NCBI RefSeq assembly: GCF_004912145.1 | Contig: NZ_STGT01000002.1 | Location: forward strand, 434,001 to 498,000 | Source: Peteryoungia rhizophila | Lineage (GTDB): Bacteria; Pseudomonadota; Alphaproteobacteria; Rhizobiales; Rhizobiaceae | DNA: 64,000 nucleotides | Reading direction: 5' to 3' | Shown here: piece by piece, positions 6,987-18,938 of the stretch | Position numbering within the stretch: the first letter of the stretch is position 1 | Layout of the letters: each line of letters starts with the position of its first letter | Translations under genes and position numbers: made by a program | Notes under the pieces: model-generated | The model's database searches: none | What the model saw: the letters and a program-made list of their open reading frames with translations, nothing else | Told to the model about the DNA's origin: nothing

Positions 6987-7586
6987 TCAGGCGGTCGGCG
7001 CAAGCCGGCCGCTTTTCTGTTGGGCGATCATGCGGCGCGTCCACAGGGTGCAGAGCAGCTTGTCGAGCGAGAGTATGCCTGCGCCCTTCACCGCGAGATA
7101 GGCGAGCGGAAAGATCCAGAGCAGGCGCTGATCGAGGATGACGCTGTCAGGGAAACGGTCGAAGAGCGCGCCGATCGTGGTTGCGTCGACGTTGTGAACC
7201 AGGATGTCGGTCAGCGTCTGCACGACAACGAAGCCGATCATGCCGAGAGCGGCGATGCGGGTGAAGAGGCCGGCGACGATGAGCAGCGGCAGGATGATTT
7301 CTCCATAGGAGCCGAGAAAGACCATCAGGCCCCAGGGGAAGAAGGAGACGGCTGAGACATCACCGCCTGCCGCATCCACAGCGGGCAGGGCGATCTGGTA
7401 GTAGGCGCCGTCAGCGATTGAAAAGGGGCCGCTGAATTTCGTCAGCGCGGAATTCAGGTAGTAGGGTACGAGAACCGCGAGGAAGACGAGCCGGGCCAGG
7501 AGGCCGAGAAACCAGCCGTCCAGTGCCGCTTCCAGCCCGCGAACAGTGCGACGATAGAGTTCGACGAGAGATATGGCTGATGTCAT
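6987..7586 (-). CDS. DoxX-family membrane protein, last gene of the bufferin operon
   Basis: The 199-residue DoxX-family protein has about four hydrophobic segments (LLARLVFLAVLVPYYLNSAL, then MVFLGSYGEIILPLLIVAGL, IAALGMIGFVVVQTLTDIL and LLWIFPLAYLAVKG). DoxX-like proteins regularly close bufferin (hvf/buf) operons, but their role is not settled; a link to the electron-transport chain or membrane redox chemistry is a guess. Its ATG overlaps the BufC stop as ATGA, so translation is probably coupled. Its 3' end overlaps, on the other strand, the hsp20 terminator. Confidence 0.85.
   Translation of the reverse strand: MTSAISLVELYRRTVRGLEAALDGWFLGLLARLVFLAVLVPYYLNSALTKFSGPFSIADGAYYQIALPAVDAAGGDVSAVSFFPWGLMVFLGSYGEIILPLLIVAGLFTRIAALGMIGFVVVQTLTDILVHNVDATTIGALFDRFPDSVILDQRLLWIFPLAYLAVKGAGILSLDKLLCTLWTRRMIAQQKSGRLAPTA
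6992..7016 (+). terminator. Intrinsic terminator of hsp20, inside the doxX 3' coding end
   Basis: CGGTCGGC (6992-6999) pairs with GCCGGCCG (7004-7011) around a GCAA tetraloop, with one G-T pair, followed by CTTTTCTGTT. It lies 34 bp after the hsp20 stop and within the last codons of the convergent doxX gene. Confidence 0.6.
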
Positions 7587-8374
7587 GGTCGGTCGCTTTC
7601 CTGGGCCGTGTCGTCGGGCATGTAGGTCGTTGAGAAGGCGCCGCTCGAGAGTGCGAGCCCGATAAGGGCGGGGATGTCGCCTTGTGATTGTTGGGCGGCG
7701 AAACAGGCTTCACCCAGCGAGCCGCCGGACAGAAGTGCCTGAAAGAATGCGCCGCCTCCGGCCGGCAATACCTCGATCGCGGGATCGCAGTCGGGCCGGG
7801 TGATCAACACCGTTTCCGGTGCCATCGGATTGAGCCCGTCTAGCGGCAGCGTGGCTCGGTCGCGCCTGACAATCGTGCCAGCAGCATGGCTAAACTGTGC
7901 GAGGTGGGTTGCCGGATGCGGGTTGAAACGGATGCCGGCCAGATCCTCCGCCGGGATATGCGCCAGCGCGGCCGGATCGAGCGGTGCGGTATCGGCCGCA
8001 TGGAAGGCGTCGAGCCAGAGGCGCTCGACCCGGGCCACGTCTGGGAGAAAGGGCAGGTCAGACGCTGGTGGAAAGCTTTCGAGGAATGTCGGAAAGCTCT
8101 CGCCATAGGTGAAGAGCAGGGGCGAGGTCGGCGGATGGGCGGTCACGTGGAGACGTGCCATGGCGCGAAAGAAATCCTCGCCGACGAGGTTCTGCACGGT
8201 CGGAAAGATCGATGCCATGGCATCGACCAAGGAAACTGTGACATTGTTGCGGTAGACGGCAAAGCGACGCGTCGGGATGCGCCCGTCACGGCTGGTCAGG
8301 CCCTCCGGAAGCGGCAGGTCTGCGGCCAGGAGCGCATGGGCGAAGGCGCCGCTTTCGATCGGGTCAGGACGCAT
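7583..8374 (-). CDS. bufC: BufC/HvfC-like DUF2063 partner protein of the bufferin enzyme
   Basis: The 263-residue protein has an N-terminal DUF2063 (putative DNA-binding) domain, seen as [40 protein letters not shown] and the conserved [19 protein letters not shown], followed by a C-terminal domain of about 130 residues. In bufferin and methanobactin-like systems this protein partners the DUF692 iron enzyme and probably presents the precursor peptide. The ATG at 8374 gives an 11-bp overlap with the end of bufB; an in-frame extension upstream lies wholly inside bufB. The stop overlaps the doxX start (ATGA). Confidence 0.88.
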   Translation of the reverse strand: MRPDPIESGAFAHALLAADLPLPEGLTSRDGRIPTRRFAVYRNNVTVSLVDAMASIFPTVQNLVGEDFFRAMARLHVTAHPPTSPLLFTYGESFPTFLESFPPASDLPFLPDVARVERLWLDAFHAADTAPLDPAALAHIPAEDLAGIRFNPHPATHLAQFSHAAGTIVRRDRATLPLDGLNPMAPETVLITRPDCDPAIEVLPAGGGAFFQALLSGGSLGEACFAAQQSQGDIPALIGLALSSGAFSTTYMPDDTAQESDRP

Positions 8375-9284
8375 GGCGCAATCCCAGGTCACGGACGGCG
8401 TGACGGTCCAGGATCGCATTGGCCAGAAGGGCTTCCCGCTTCAAGACCTGCCAGTCCGGCACCTCGTTGTCCCATTCGATCAGCGTCGGCAGCGGGCCGA
8501 GCTTGGCGATGACGTGTTCGTAGAGATCCCAGACGAGATCGTCGACCGGGCGGTCGTGGCTGTCGATGAGGAGCGGCTGGCCGGAGTCGTCGATGTCTTG
8601 CGCATGGCCGGCGAGGTGAATTTCTTCAACGGACTGGAGGGGGAATTCGGCGAGATAGTCGCGGGCGCTATAGCCGTGATTGGTGGCGGAGACATGGACA
8701 TTGTTGATGTCGAGCAGGAGGCCGCAGCCGGTGCGCCGTGCAATTGCCCGGATGAAATCCGTCTCGCTCATCGTTGAGGCCTCGAAGCCGAGATAAGTGG
8801 ACGGGTTTTCGAGGAGAATGCGGCGGCCGAGCGTTTCATGCAGCCGGTCGATGTGGTCGCAGACGCGGTCAAGGGTCGCCTGGTCATAAGGCACAGGCAG
8901 GAGGTCGTTGAGGAAGTGGCTCTCGTGGGTCGACCAAGCGAGATGTTCGGAGATCTGTTCCGGTTGATAGCGATCGACCACGGTTTTCAGCCGCGCGAGA
9001 TGGGCCTGGTCGAGGCCGGTCGGGCTGCCGATCGAGAGGCCGACGCCGTGGATGGAGAGCGGGAAGTCTGCGCGCATACGCGTCAGGATGCGGTGCGGAT
9101 GGCCGCCGGCACCCATGTAGTTTTCGGCGTGGACTTCGAGAAAGCCAATACGGAAGGGGTCGGCAAGGATCGCGTCGGCATGCTGCGGCTTGAAGCCGGC
9201 GCCAGCACGGCACGGGAGGCTGTTGGCCTTGTCGCCTTGTCCGATGTCGGTGGCGATGGCCTTTGCAGTGTCAGGAAATGACAT
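8364..9284 (-). CDS. bufB: BufB-like DUF692 multinuclear non-heme iron oxidative enzyme
   Basis: The 306-residue TIM-barrel protein belongs to DUF692 (MNIO family, which includes MbnB). Metal-ligand segments are all visible: [88 protein letters not shown] and [11 protein letters not shown]. MNIOs use two or three iron ions to oxidise cysteines of a precursor peptide; in bufferins the reported product is a thiooxazole-type heterocycle that binds copper. GGAG precedes the ATG at 9284; a second ATG lies at 9296. The gene lies 76 bp after the precursor gene and overlaps bufC, so the enzyme is produced with its substrate. Confidence 0.92.
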   Translation of the reverse strand: MSFPDTAKAIATDIGQGDKANSLPCRAGAGFKPQHADAILADPFRIGFLEVHAENYMGAGGHPHRILTRMRADFPLSIHGVGLSIGSPTGLDQAHLARLKTVVDRYQPEQISEHLAWSTHESHFLNDLLPVPYDQATLDRVCDHIDRLHETLGRRILLENPSTYLGFEASTMSETDFIRAIARRTGCGLLLDINNVHVSATNHGYSARDYLAEFPLQSVEEIHLAGHAQDIDDSGQPLLIDSHDRPVDDLVWDLYEHVIAKLGPLPTLIEWDNEVPDWQVLKREALLANAILDRHAVRDLGLRHAS

Positions 9285-9360
9285 GGCCGGCTCCATATGG
9301 ATCGCTCTGCTGAAGAAAGAGAGACGGCACCTGCGGATTGGCCGCAGATGCCGTGTCGGC

Positions 9361-9663
9361 TCAGGCCTTGGGGAGGTCGCGGTCGAGAGCCTCGAGTGCG
9401 CCCATGCGGCCGTCCGGAAGTGCCATGGCGGTGCAGGTGCCCTTGGCGACATAGGTCCAGGCATTGCCCTGATAGTCGACCTTGGATGTGCCGGCGCAGG
9501 TGGTGCCGGGGCCGGCGGCGCAGTCGTTCTTGCCGGCCACGGAAACGCCGAAGCAGCGTTCCTTTTCCTGGGCCATGGCGGGACCCGACAGGAGGGCGGC
9601 GCTGCCGATGGCCATGGTGACGGCGGCGGCGAGGGCGGCGGTGTTGATGGTGGTCTTGCTCAT
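9361..9663 (-). CDS. bufA: Bufferin (DUF2282) RiPP precursor with signal peptide
   Basis: The 100-residue precursor has a Sec signal peptide (hydrophobic [17 protein letters not shown], cleavage after AMA, about residue 31) and then four cysteines: C37 (KERCFGV), C48 (GKNDCAAG), C56 ([10 protein letters not shown]) and C77 (AKGTCTAM). This CFGV...AGKNDC...CAG.S..D...AW.YV.KGTC pattern is typical of DUF2282 bufferins, which are modified by BufB, exported to the periplasm and sequester copper. A tail of about 20 residues with several charged positions follows the last Cys. The start at 9663 follows AGGAGAAG; a longer frame upstream has no ribosome site. It is the first gene of the operon bufA-bufB-bufC-doxX. 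Confidence 0.9.
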   Translation of the reverse strand: MSKTTINTAALAAAVTMAIGSAALLSGPAMAQEKERCFGVSVAGKNDCAAGPGTTCAGTSKVDYQGNAWTYVAKGTCTAMALPDGRMGALEALDRDLPKA

Positions 9664-9808
9664 GATGCTTCTCCTCGGATCGTGATGCGCGTTGTTGGTC
9701 CAGCCCTCGTCGGGGCTGGCAAACACATCATGTCGAGGAGTTGCGACTTTGAAAAATCAAGGTTTTTTGTAGCAGAGTTGCGCGTTTCGATTGTAAGAAA
9801 CGGTTCCC
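9664..9808. other. Region upstream of the bufferin operon
   Basis: 145 bp separate bufA from the end of the threonine aldolase gene on the same strand. I see AT-rich stretches (for example TTGAAAAATCAAGG near 9750) but no clear sigma-70 or ECF promoter and no regulator gene nearby. The promoter could not be assigned by eye. Confidence 0.3.
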
Positions 9809-10861
9809 TCAAACGACTTCTATGAATTGATCGACTTCATCGGTCGTCGTCGCGAAGCTCGTTACCAGGCGAACTAGTGTTTCATTCTCAGCCGGCAAGG
9901 GGAGCCAGCCCTGTGGCGGCTGCCAGTCGTAGAATTTCGCACCTTTGTATCTTGCCCGCTCAGTCGCCGACCTTTCGATCACGGCGAAGACTTCGTTTGC
10001 CGAAGTATCCCAGGCGAGGCGCGCAGTATTCTTGGCCGAAAGGCCGGCGCGCAGGCGATCGGCCATTGCATTGGAGTGGCGTGCGAGTTCGAGCCAGAGG
10101 CCGCCGTCGAGATAGGCTTCGAGCTGCGCCGAGATGAAGCGGCTCTTGGAGAAGAGCTGCGCCGACCGCTTGCGGATGAAAGGCATGTCGGCTGCCATGT
10201 CCGGATTGAAGAAGACGATCGCCTCGGCGCACCAGCAGCCGTTCTTGGTGCCGCCGAAAGACAGGATGTCGATGCCCCGCTTCCAGGTCATCTCGGCGGG
10301 TGTCAGGCCCAGCGATACGAGGGCGTTTGCGAAGCGCGCACCGTCCATATGAAGCGGGAGGTTGCGGGACTTGGCCACCGCTGCGATCGCATCCAGTTCA
10401 TCGAGGGAATAGACGGTGCCGACTTCGGTCGCCTGGGTAACGGTCACGGCCATGGGGCGGCCGTGATGCGGGGAGGCCGGTTCGAAGCGGGCGATGGCGG
10501 TATCGAGGGCCCTTGGATCGATCTTGCCTTCCGCACCCTCGACGGGGAAAAGCCGCGTCGCGCCGGTCAGGAATTCGGGTGCTCCGCCCTCGTCGGCGTT
10601 GACGTGGGCATCGGCGTGACAGAAACTGACACCACCGGCCTTGGCGAGACTGGCGAGCGCCAGTGAATTGGCAGCTGTGCCGGTTGCAACGAAGAAGACG
10701 GCGACCTGGCGTTCGAAGATGGCGCTGAAACGGTCTTCAACTGCCTTGTCCAGGTCGCTGGTGCCATAGGCCGAGGCGAAGCCGGAAGCATAACGGGTGA
10801 GGTTCTCGGCGATGCTGGGATGGGCGCCGGACCAGTTGTCTGAAGCGAAGTGCATGGGCAT
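9809..10861 (-). CDS. ltaE: Low-specificity L-threonine aldolase
   Basis: A 350-residue PLP enzyme of the beta-eliminating lyase / aminotransferase-V fold. It starts with FASDNWSGAHPSI, has FFVATGTAANSLAL (cofactor phosphate region), LHMDGARFANAL (the Asp that contacts the pyridine nitrogen) and LSFGGTKNGCWCAEA, where the lysine forms the Schiff base. It would cleave L-threonine or allo-threonine to glycine and acetaldehyde. The first ATG (10861) and a second two codons later are both possible. It stands alone, transcribed away from gltB. Confidence 0.88.
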   Translation of the reverse strand: MPMHFASDNWSGAHPSIAENLTRYASGFASAYGTSDLDKAVEDRFSAIFERQVAVFFVATGTAANSLALASLAKAGGVSFCHADAHVNADEGGAPEFLTGATRLFPVEGAEGKIDPRALDTAIARFEPASPHHGRPMAVTVTQATEVGTVYSLDELDAIAAVAKSRNLPLHMDGARFANALVSLGLTPAEMTWKRGIDILSFGGTKNGCWCAEAIVFFNPDMAADMPFIRKRSAQLFSKSRFISAQLEAYLDGGLWLELARHSNAMADRLRAGLSAKNTARLAWDTSANEVFAVIERSATERARYKGAKFYDWQPPQGWLPLPAENETLVRLVTSFATTTDEVDQFIEVV

Positions 10862-11060
10862 CTTTCCTGAGGCGGGATTGTTTTCAGGACTTTAGGCATT
10901 TCCGGATTGCTATCAATCCGGCCCAAGGCAGAACGACCCGAAAGAAGGCAAGTCAGCAACAAGGTGATCCCGCTGATCTCTTGAACGTAATGAAATTTCG
11001 TCGAGGCATTGGTTGCGGCAATTTCACATTTGGTGCCCGGTTAATTTTCCGGTCGAAGTC

Positions 11061-11088
11061 TTGCATGAGCGTTTACTTTCTGTCATAG
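11061..11088 (+). promoter_or_regulatory. Candidate promoter of gltBD
   Basis: TTGCAT (11061-11066) and TCATAG (11083-11088) are separated by 16 bp. A start near 11095 would place the long palindrome at 11099-11125 at the very beginning of the transcript. The rest of the 407-bp region 10862-11268 shows no other clear element. Confidence 0.4.
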
Positions 11089-11098
11089 GAACAACAGA

Positions 11099-11125
11099 AA
11101 TTAGGTCAGATTAGTTGACCTAATT
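11099..11125. promoter_or_regulatory. Perfect 10-bp inverted repeat in the gltB leader
   Basis: AATTAGGTCA (11099-11108) and TGACCTAATT (11116-11125) are perfect inverted repeats separated by GATTAGT. Arm length and spacing fit a dimeric repressor or activator site (GntR, MarR or Lrp type), located 144-170 bp upstream of gltB and just after the candidate promoter. Glutamate synthase is usually controlled by nitrogen status or leucine, but I cannot name the regulator. Confidence 0.55.
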
Positions 11126-11268
11126 CCAGCTTCGAAGGCGATGCGTTTCGGGCGTCATGGGGTGGTCAGGCAATCCGCGTAGGGATGGCGAGGCTACCGC
11201 TGGCGCCCATCGGCGCCTGGAGCGTGTCCAACAGCCCGGCCAGTCCGGCTTAAACGGAGGTAAAGGTC

Positions 11269-15987
<4,719 letters not shown>

Positions 15988-16074
15988 TTGCCACCTCGAC
16001 ATCCCGGATGGGCCGGGATGTCGCCGCCCACGGCTCGGCCGTGCAGTTGAAGCTCAGATTAGCAGGACTTTAAA

Positions 16075-17529
16075 ATGGGCAAGGTTACAGGTTTCATGGA
16101 AATCGACCGGCAGGTGGCGAAGTATCAGCCGGCCTCCGACCGCATCCGCCATTTCCGCGAATTCACGATTCCCATGTCGGATCCCGAAGTTACCAAGCAG
16201 GCGGCGCGCTGCATGGATTGTGGCATTCCCTATTGCCACGGTCCGACCGGCTGTCCTGTTCATAACCAGATCCCTGATTGGAACGACCTCGTCTATAACA
16301 ACAAGTGGGAGGAGGCGATCCGCAACCTCCACTCGACGAACAACTTCCCGGAATTCACCGGGCGCGTCTGCCCGGCGCCTTGCGAGGAAGCCTGCACGCT
16401 GAATCTCGAAGATGCGCCGGTCGCGATTAAGACCGTCGAGCAGGCGATTGCCGACAAGGCCTATGAGCTCGGCTTCATCGTGCCGCAGCCGGCGACCATC
16501 CATACCGGCAAAAAGGTTGCCGTCATCGGTTCCGGTCCGACGGGTCTCGCTGCTGCACAGCAGCTCGGCCGCGCCGGTCACGAGGTGCATGTCTATGAGC
16601 GTGAATCCAAGCCCGGCGGCTTGCTGCGCTATGGTATCCCCGACTTCAAGATGGAGAAGAACTTCATCGATCGCCGCGTCGAGCAGATGAAGGGCGAAAA
16701 CGTCACCTTCCATTGCGGCGTCAATGTCGGCGTCGATGTCACCGTCGAGAAGCTGCGCGCGGACTACGACGCCGTGCTCTATTGCGGCGGTTCGGAAACC
16801 CCGCGCGAAGCTGGCATTCCCGGCGTCGAGTTCCATGGCGTCCACGATGCCATGCCGTATCTCGTGCAGCAGAACCGTCGTGTCGGCCGCGAAAACATTG
16901 ACAGCGTCGGCTGGCCGGCCGATCCGATCCTCGCCGGTGGCAAGCATGTCGTCGTCGTCGGTGGTGGTGACACGGCCTCCGACTGCGTCGGCACGGCATT
17001 CCGCCAGGGCGCCGTCAAGGTGACCCAGCTCGACATCCGCCCACGCCCGCCGCAGACGGAAGACAAGCTCGCGATCTGGCCCTTCTGGGCCACCAAGATG
17101 CGCACCTCGTCCAGCCAGGCCGAAGGCGCCAATCGCGAATTCCAGGTGGCAACGCTCGAATTCGTCGGCGAAGACGGTGTGCTGACTGGCGTGAAGTGCT
17201 GCCAGGTCGACGAGCGCCGCAAGCCGATCCCGGGCACCGAGTTCATCATCAAGGCCGATCTCGCCTTCATCGCCATCGGCTTCTCCGGCCCGTTCACCGA
17301 CAGCGTGCTGAAGGATCTCGACGGCAAGCTCACGCTCAACACCGACCGTCGCGGCTCAACCAATGTCGTCGCCAACGACAAGGACTATCGCTCGTCGGTC
17401 GACAAGGTCTGGGTGGCAGGCGATGCCCGTCGCGGCCAGTCGCTGGTCGTCTGGGCGATCCGCGAAGGCCGTCAGGCGGCGCGGGCTATCGACGAGGCCC
17501 TGATGGGCGAAAGCGTGTTGCCGCGCTGA
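16075..17529 (+). CDS. gltD: Glutamate synthase (NADPH) small subunit
   Basis: The 484-residue beta subunit takes electrons from NADPH to the GltB FMN. The N-terminal region carries the two Cys clusters ARCMDCGIPYCHGPTGCP and RVCPAPCEEACTLN that bind 4Fe-4S centres. The FAD-binding fold starts at VAVIGSGPTGLAAAQQLG (near residue 148), the NADPH-binding fold at VVVVGGGDTASDC, and the second FAD contact is VWVAGDARRGQSLVVWAI. It ends just before an intrinsic terminator, so gltB-gltD is one unit. Confidence 0.97.
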   Translation: MGKVTGFMEIDRQVAKYQPASDRIRHFREFTIPMSDPEVTKQAARCMDCGIPYCHGPTGCPVHNQIPDWNDLVYNNKWEEAIRNLHSTNNFPEFTGRVCPAPCEEACTLNLEDAPVAIKTVEQAIADKAYELGFIVPQPATIHTGKKVAVIGSGPTGLAAAQQLGRAGHEVHVYERESKPGGLLRYGIPDFKMEKNFIDRRVEQMKGENVTFHCGVNVGVDVTVEKLRADYDAVLYCGGSETPREAGIPGVEFHGVHDAMPYLVQQNRRVGRENIDSVGWPADPILAGGKHVVVVGGGDTASDCVGTAFRQGAVKVTQLDIRPRPPQTEDKLAIWPFWATKMRTSSSQAEGANREFQVATLEFVGEDGVLTGVKCCQVDERRKPIPGTEFIIKADLAFIAIGFSGPFTDSVLKDLDGKLTLNTDRRGSTNVVANDKDYRSSVDKVWVAGDARRGQSLVVWAIREGRQAARAIDEALMGESVLPR

Positions 17530-17553
17530 TTCTGGCGCAGCATCAAGAACTAT

Positions 17554-17582
17554 AAAGGGGCTGCTTTCGAGCGGCCCCTTTT
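17554..17582 (+). terminator. Intrinsic terminator of gltBD
   Basis: AAAGGGGC (17554-17561) pairs with GCCCCTTTT (17574-17582) through an inner GCT-TTCG-AGC stem, forming an almost continuous hairpin 24 bp after the gltD stop. Confidence 0.8.
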
Positions 17583-17606
17583 GATTTGAATGGTGTTTTC
17601 GAGAGC

Positions 17607-18824
17607 TTAAGGTGTGGCGGTGGCTGGTGCTGTTGTCGTCGCTGCGGTTGCCGGCACACGCTTCACATAGTCTACCCTCCCGACCGGTGGGTCCGGCAGG
17701 CGACCGTTCTGGACGAGCTGGTCGCGGGGCGTGGGGAAGCTGGAGGAGGGCGGGAGCGTGCCGCCCAGCAGTTCGTCCGCACCATCGAGTTCGGGATCGA
17801 AGAGGTCGATCGGCGGCGTGGTGATGATGGCCTTGCTTTCCGAGGGCGGCAGGCTCAGCAATTCCGGTAGGTTGCTGCCATCGAGACGGACGAGGTCCGG
17901 GCTGGTCATGTCGCCCAGATAGCGGCGCGCCGACTTCTCGACATAGAAGGCCAGCTTGCGCTTGCCTGGGCCGGTGAAGCCGATCCCGTCATTGCCGCGC
18001 AGGCGCACCGGCTGGCCATTGATATCCGAGCCGGTGACGATGAAGCGGCCTTCCTGATCGACGAAACCTTCCCAGACGTCGACGAATTCGCCGCTGACCT
18101 TTTCGATGTTGGAGCGGTAGATGGTGTTGAGACGCAGGGCGTCCGCCGTCATGTTCTGCGGGCGGAAGGCCGGCAGGCCGACCCAGATCACCGGCACGCG
18201 TGTTTCCGCAGCCACCGTCGCAAGCCGCGCGACACGCTCGCCATAGGCGGTGAACCAGGGATCGGTGCGGAAATCGAGGCGCCCCTCTGCCGTCACGAGT
18301 TGCTGGCGGTCGTTGGCGCCGACCTGGATCACCAGCACGCTGGGCTTGATCTCCGCGACGATGGCCGGTAGCGCGCCGGGCCAGTCGTAGAAATCGTCGC
18401 GCACGAGGCCAGAGGAACCGTTCGCCCGGCTCTCGACCACGACGCCCGGGGAATCCTCAAATGCGGCCTTCAACCCATCACCCAGGGCGCTGGCGACAAA
18501 ATCTCCGACCACCAGCACTTTCTTCGCCGTGTCGAGTTTCGGCGGTGGCGGCGGAGCCGCCGCGGCTCGGGTCGATGGCGCGCGTGTCTGGATGGTCGTA
18601 ACGCTGCCACTGTTCTTCTTGCGGACCTTGCCCTCGCGTGGACGCTGGACGTCCTGTGGCGGCACATACACTGGCTGGCGCTGGCCAAAGAGCATGTCGA
18701 GCAGGTTGCGGCGTCGCTCGGGTTGCTGGGCTTCTGCAGTCGAGGCGATGAATACCGTTGCGCCGAGCATCAACGCCAGGCCAAGGCACATAAAGCGGGC
18801 AAGGGGTCGATGCGGGCTCTTCAA
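17607..18824 (-). CDS. DUF459 periplasmic SGNH-like protein with degenerate active site
   Basis: Started at the TTG at 18824, which has AAGGAG six bases upstream, this 405-residue protein has an ideal signal peptide (KSPHRPLARF, then MCLGLALMLGATVFIAS, cleaved after AEA). A basic Pro-rich linker follows (about residues 35-105) and then an SGNH/GDSL-hydrolase domain of the DUF459 family: VLVVGDFVASALGDGL, ANGSSGLVRDDFYDWPG, IQVGANDRQ and DGIGFTGPGKRKLAFYVE. The Ser normally in GDS is Phe, and the His normally in the DGIHF-type block is Gly, so the catalytic pair is missing. A Thr/Pro/Ala-rich tail ends the protein. The role is unknown; it is probably a cell-envelope binding protein. ATG starts further upstream lack ribosome sites and would spoil the signal peptide. 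Confidence 0.8.
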   Translation of the reverse strand: MKSPHRPLARFMCLGLALMLGATVFIASTAEAQQPERRRNLLDMLFGQRQPVYVPPQDVQRPREGKVRKKNSGSVTTIQTRAPSTRAAAAPPPPPKLDTAKKVLVVGDFVASALGDGLKAAFEDSPGVVVESRANGSSGLVRDDFYDWPGALPAIVAEIKPSVLVIQVGANDRQQLVTAEGRLDFRTDPWFTAYGERVARLATVAAETRVPVIWVGLPAFRPQNMTADALRLNTIYRSNIEKVSGEFVDVWEGFVDQEGRFIVTGSDINGQPVRLRGNDGIGFTGPGKRKLAFYVEKSARRYLGDMTSPDLVRLDGSNLPELLSLPPSESKAIITTPPIDLFDPELDGADELLGGTLPPSSSFPTPRDQLVQNGRLPDPPVGRVDYVKRVPATAATTTAPATATP

Positions 18825-18865
18825 GTTCCACTCCTTCGCCGTCGCTGCTGCAGGCTTAAACGCAG

Positions 18866-18900
18866 TCCGCCGCGATCCCATGTTTCTGGATCGCGGCGGA
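18866..18900 (-). terminator. Hairpin after the lytic transglycosylase gene
   Basis: TCCGCCGCGATCC (18866-18878) and GGATCGCGGCGGA (18888-18900) form a perfect 13-bp stem with a 9-nt loop, 39 bp after the transglycosylase stop. The T content after it is poor (CTGCGTTTAAG), so it may terminate inefficiently or protect the mRNA end. Confidence 0.5.
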
Positions 18901-18938
18901 TGCCAAGTCAACTGTTGCCGATGTCGTGGGCGCTTCGA

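Noticed and set aside
6272-7003. 243-codon minus-strand frame opposite hsp20
   Set aside because: It has no ribosome site or domain and runs antisense to the clear Hsp20 alpha-crystallin domain and the heat-shock promoter.
9664-9808. EcfG-type (GGAAC...CGTT) promoter upstream of bufA
   Set aside because: A GGAAC is present on the minus strand near 9809, but the -10 half is not at the expected distance, so the bufferin promoter remains unassigned.
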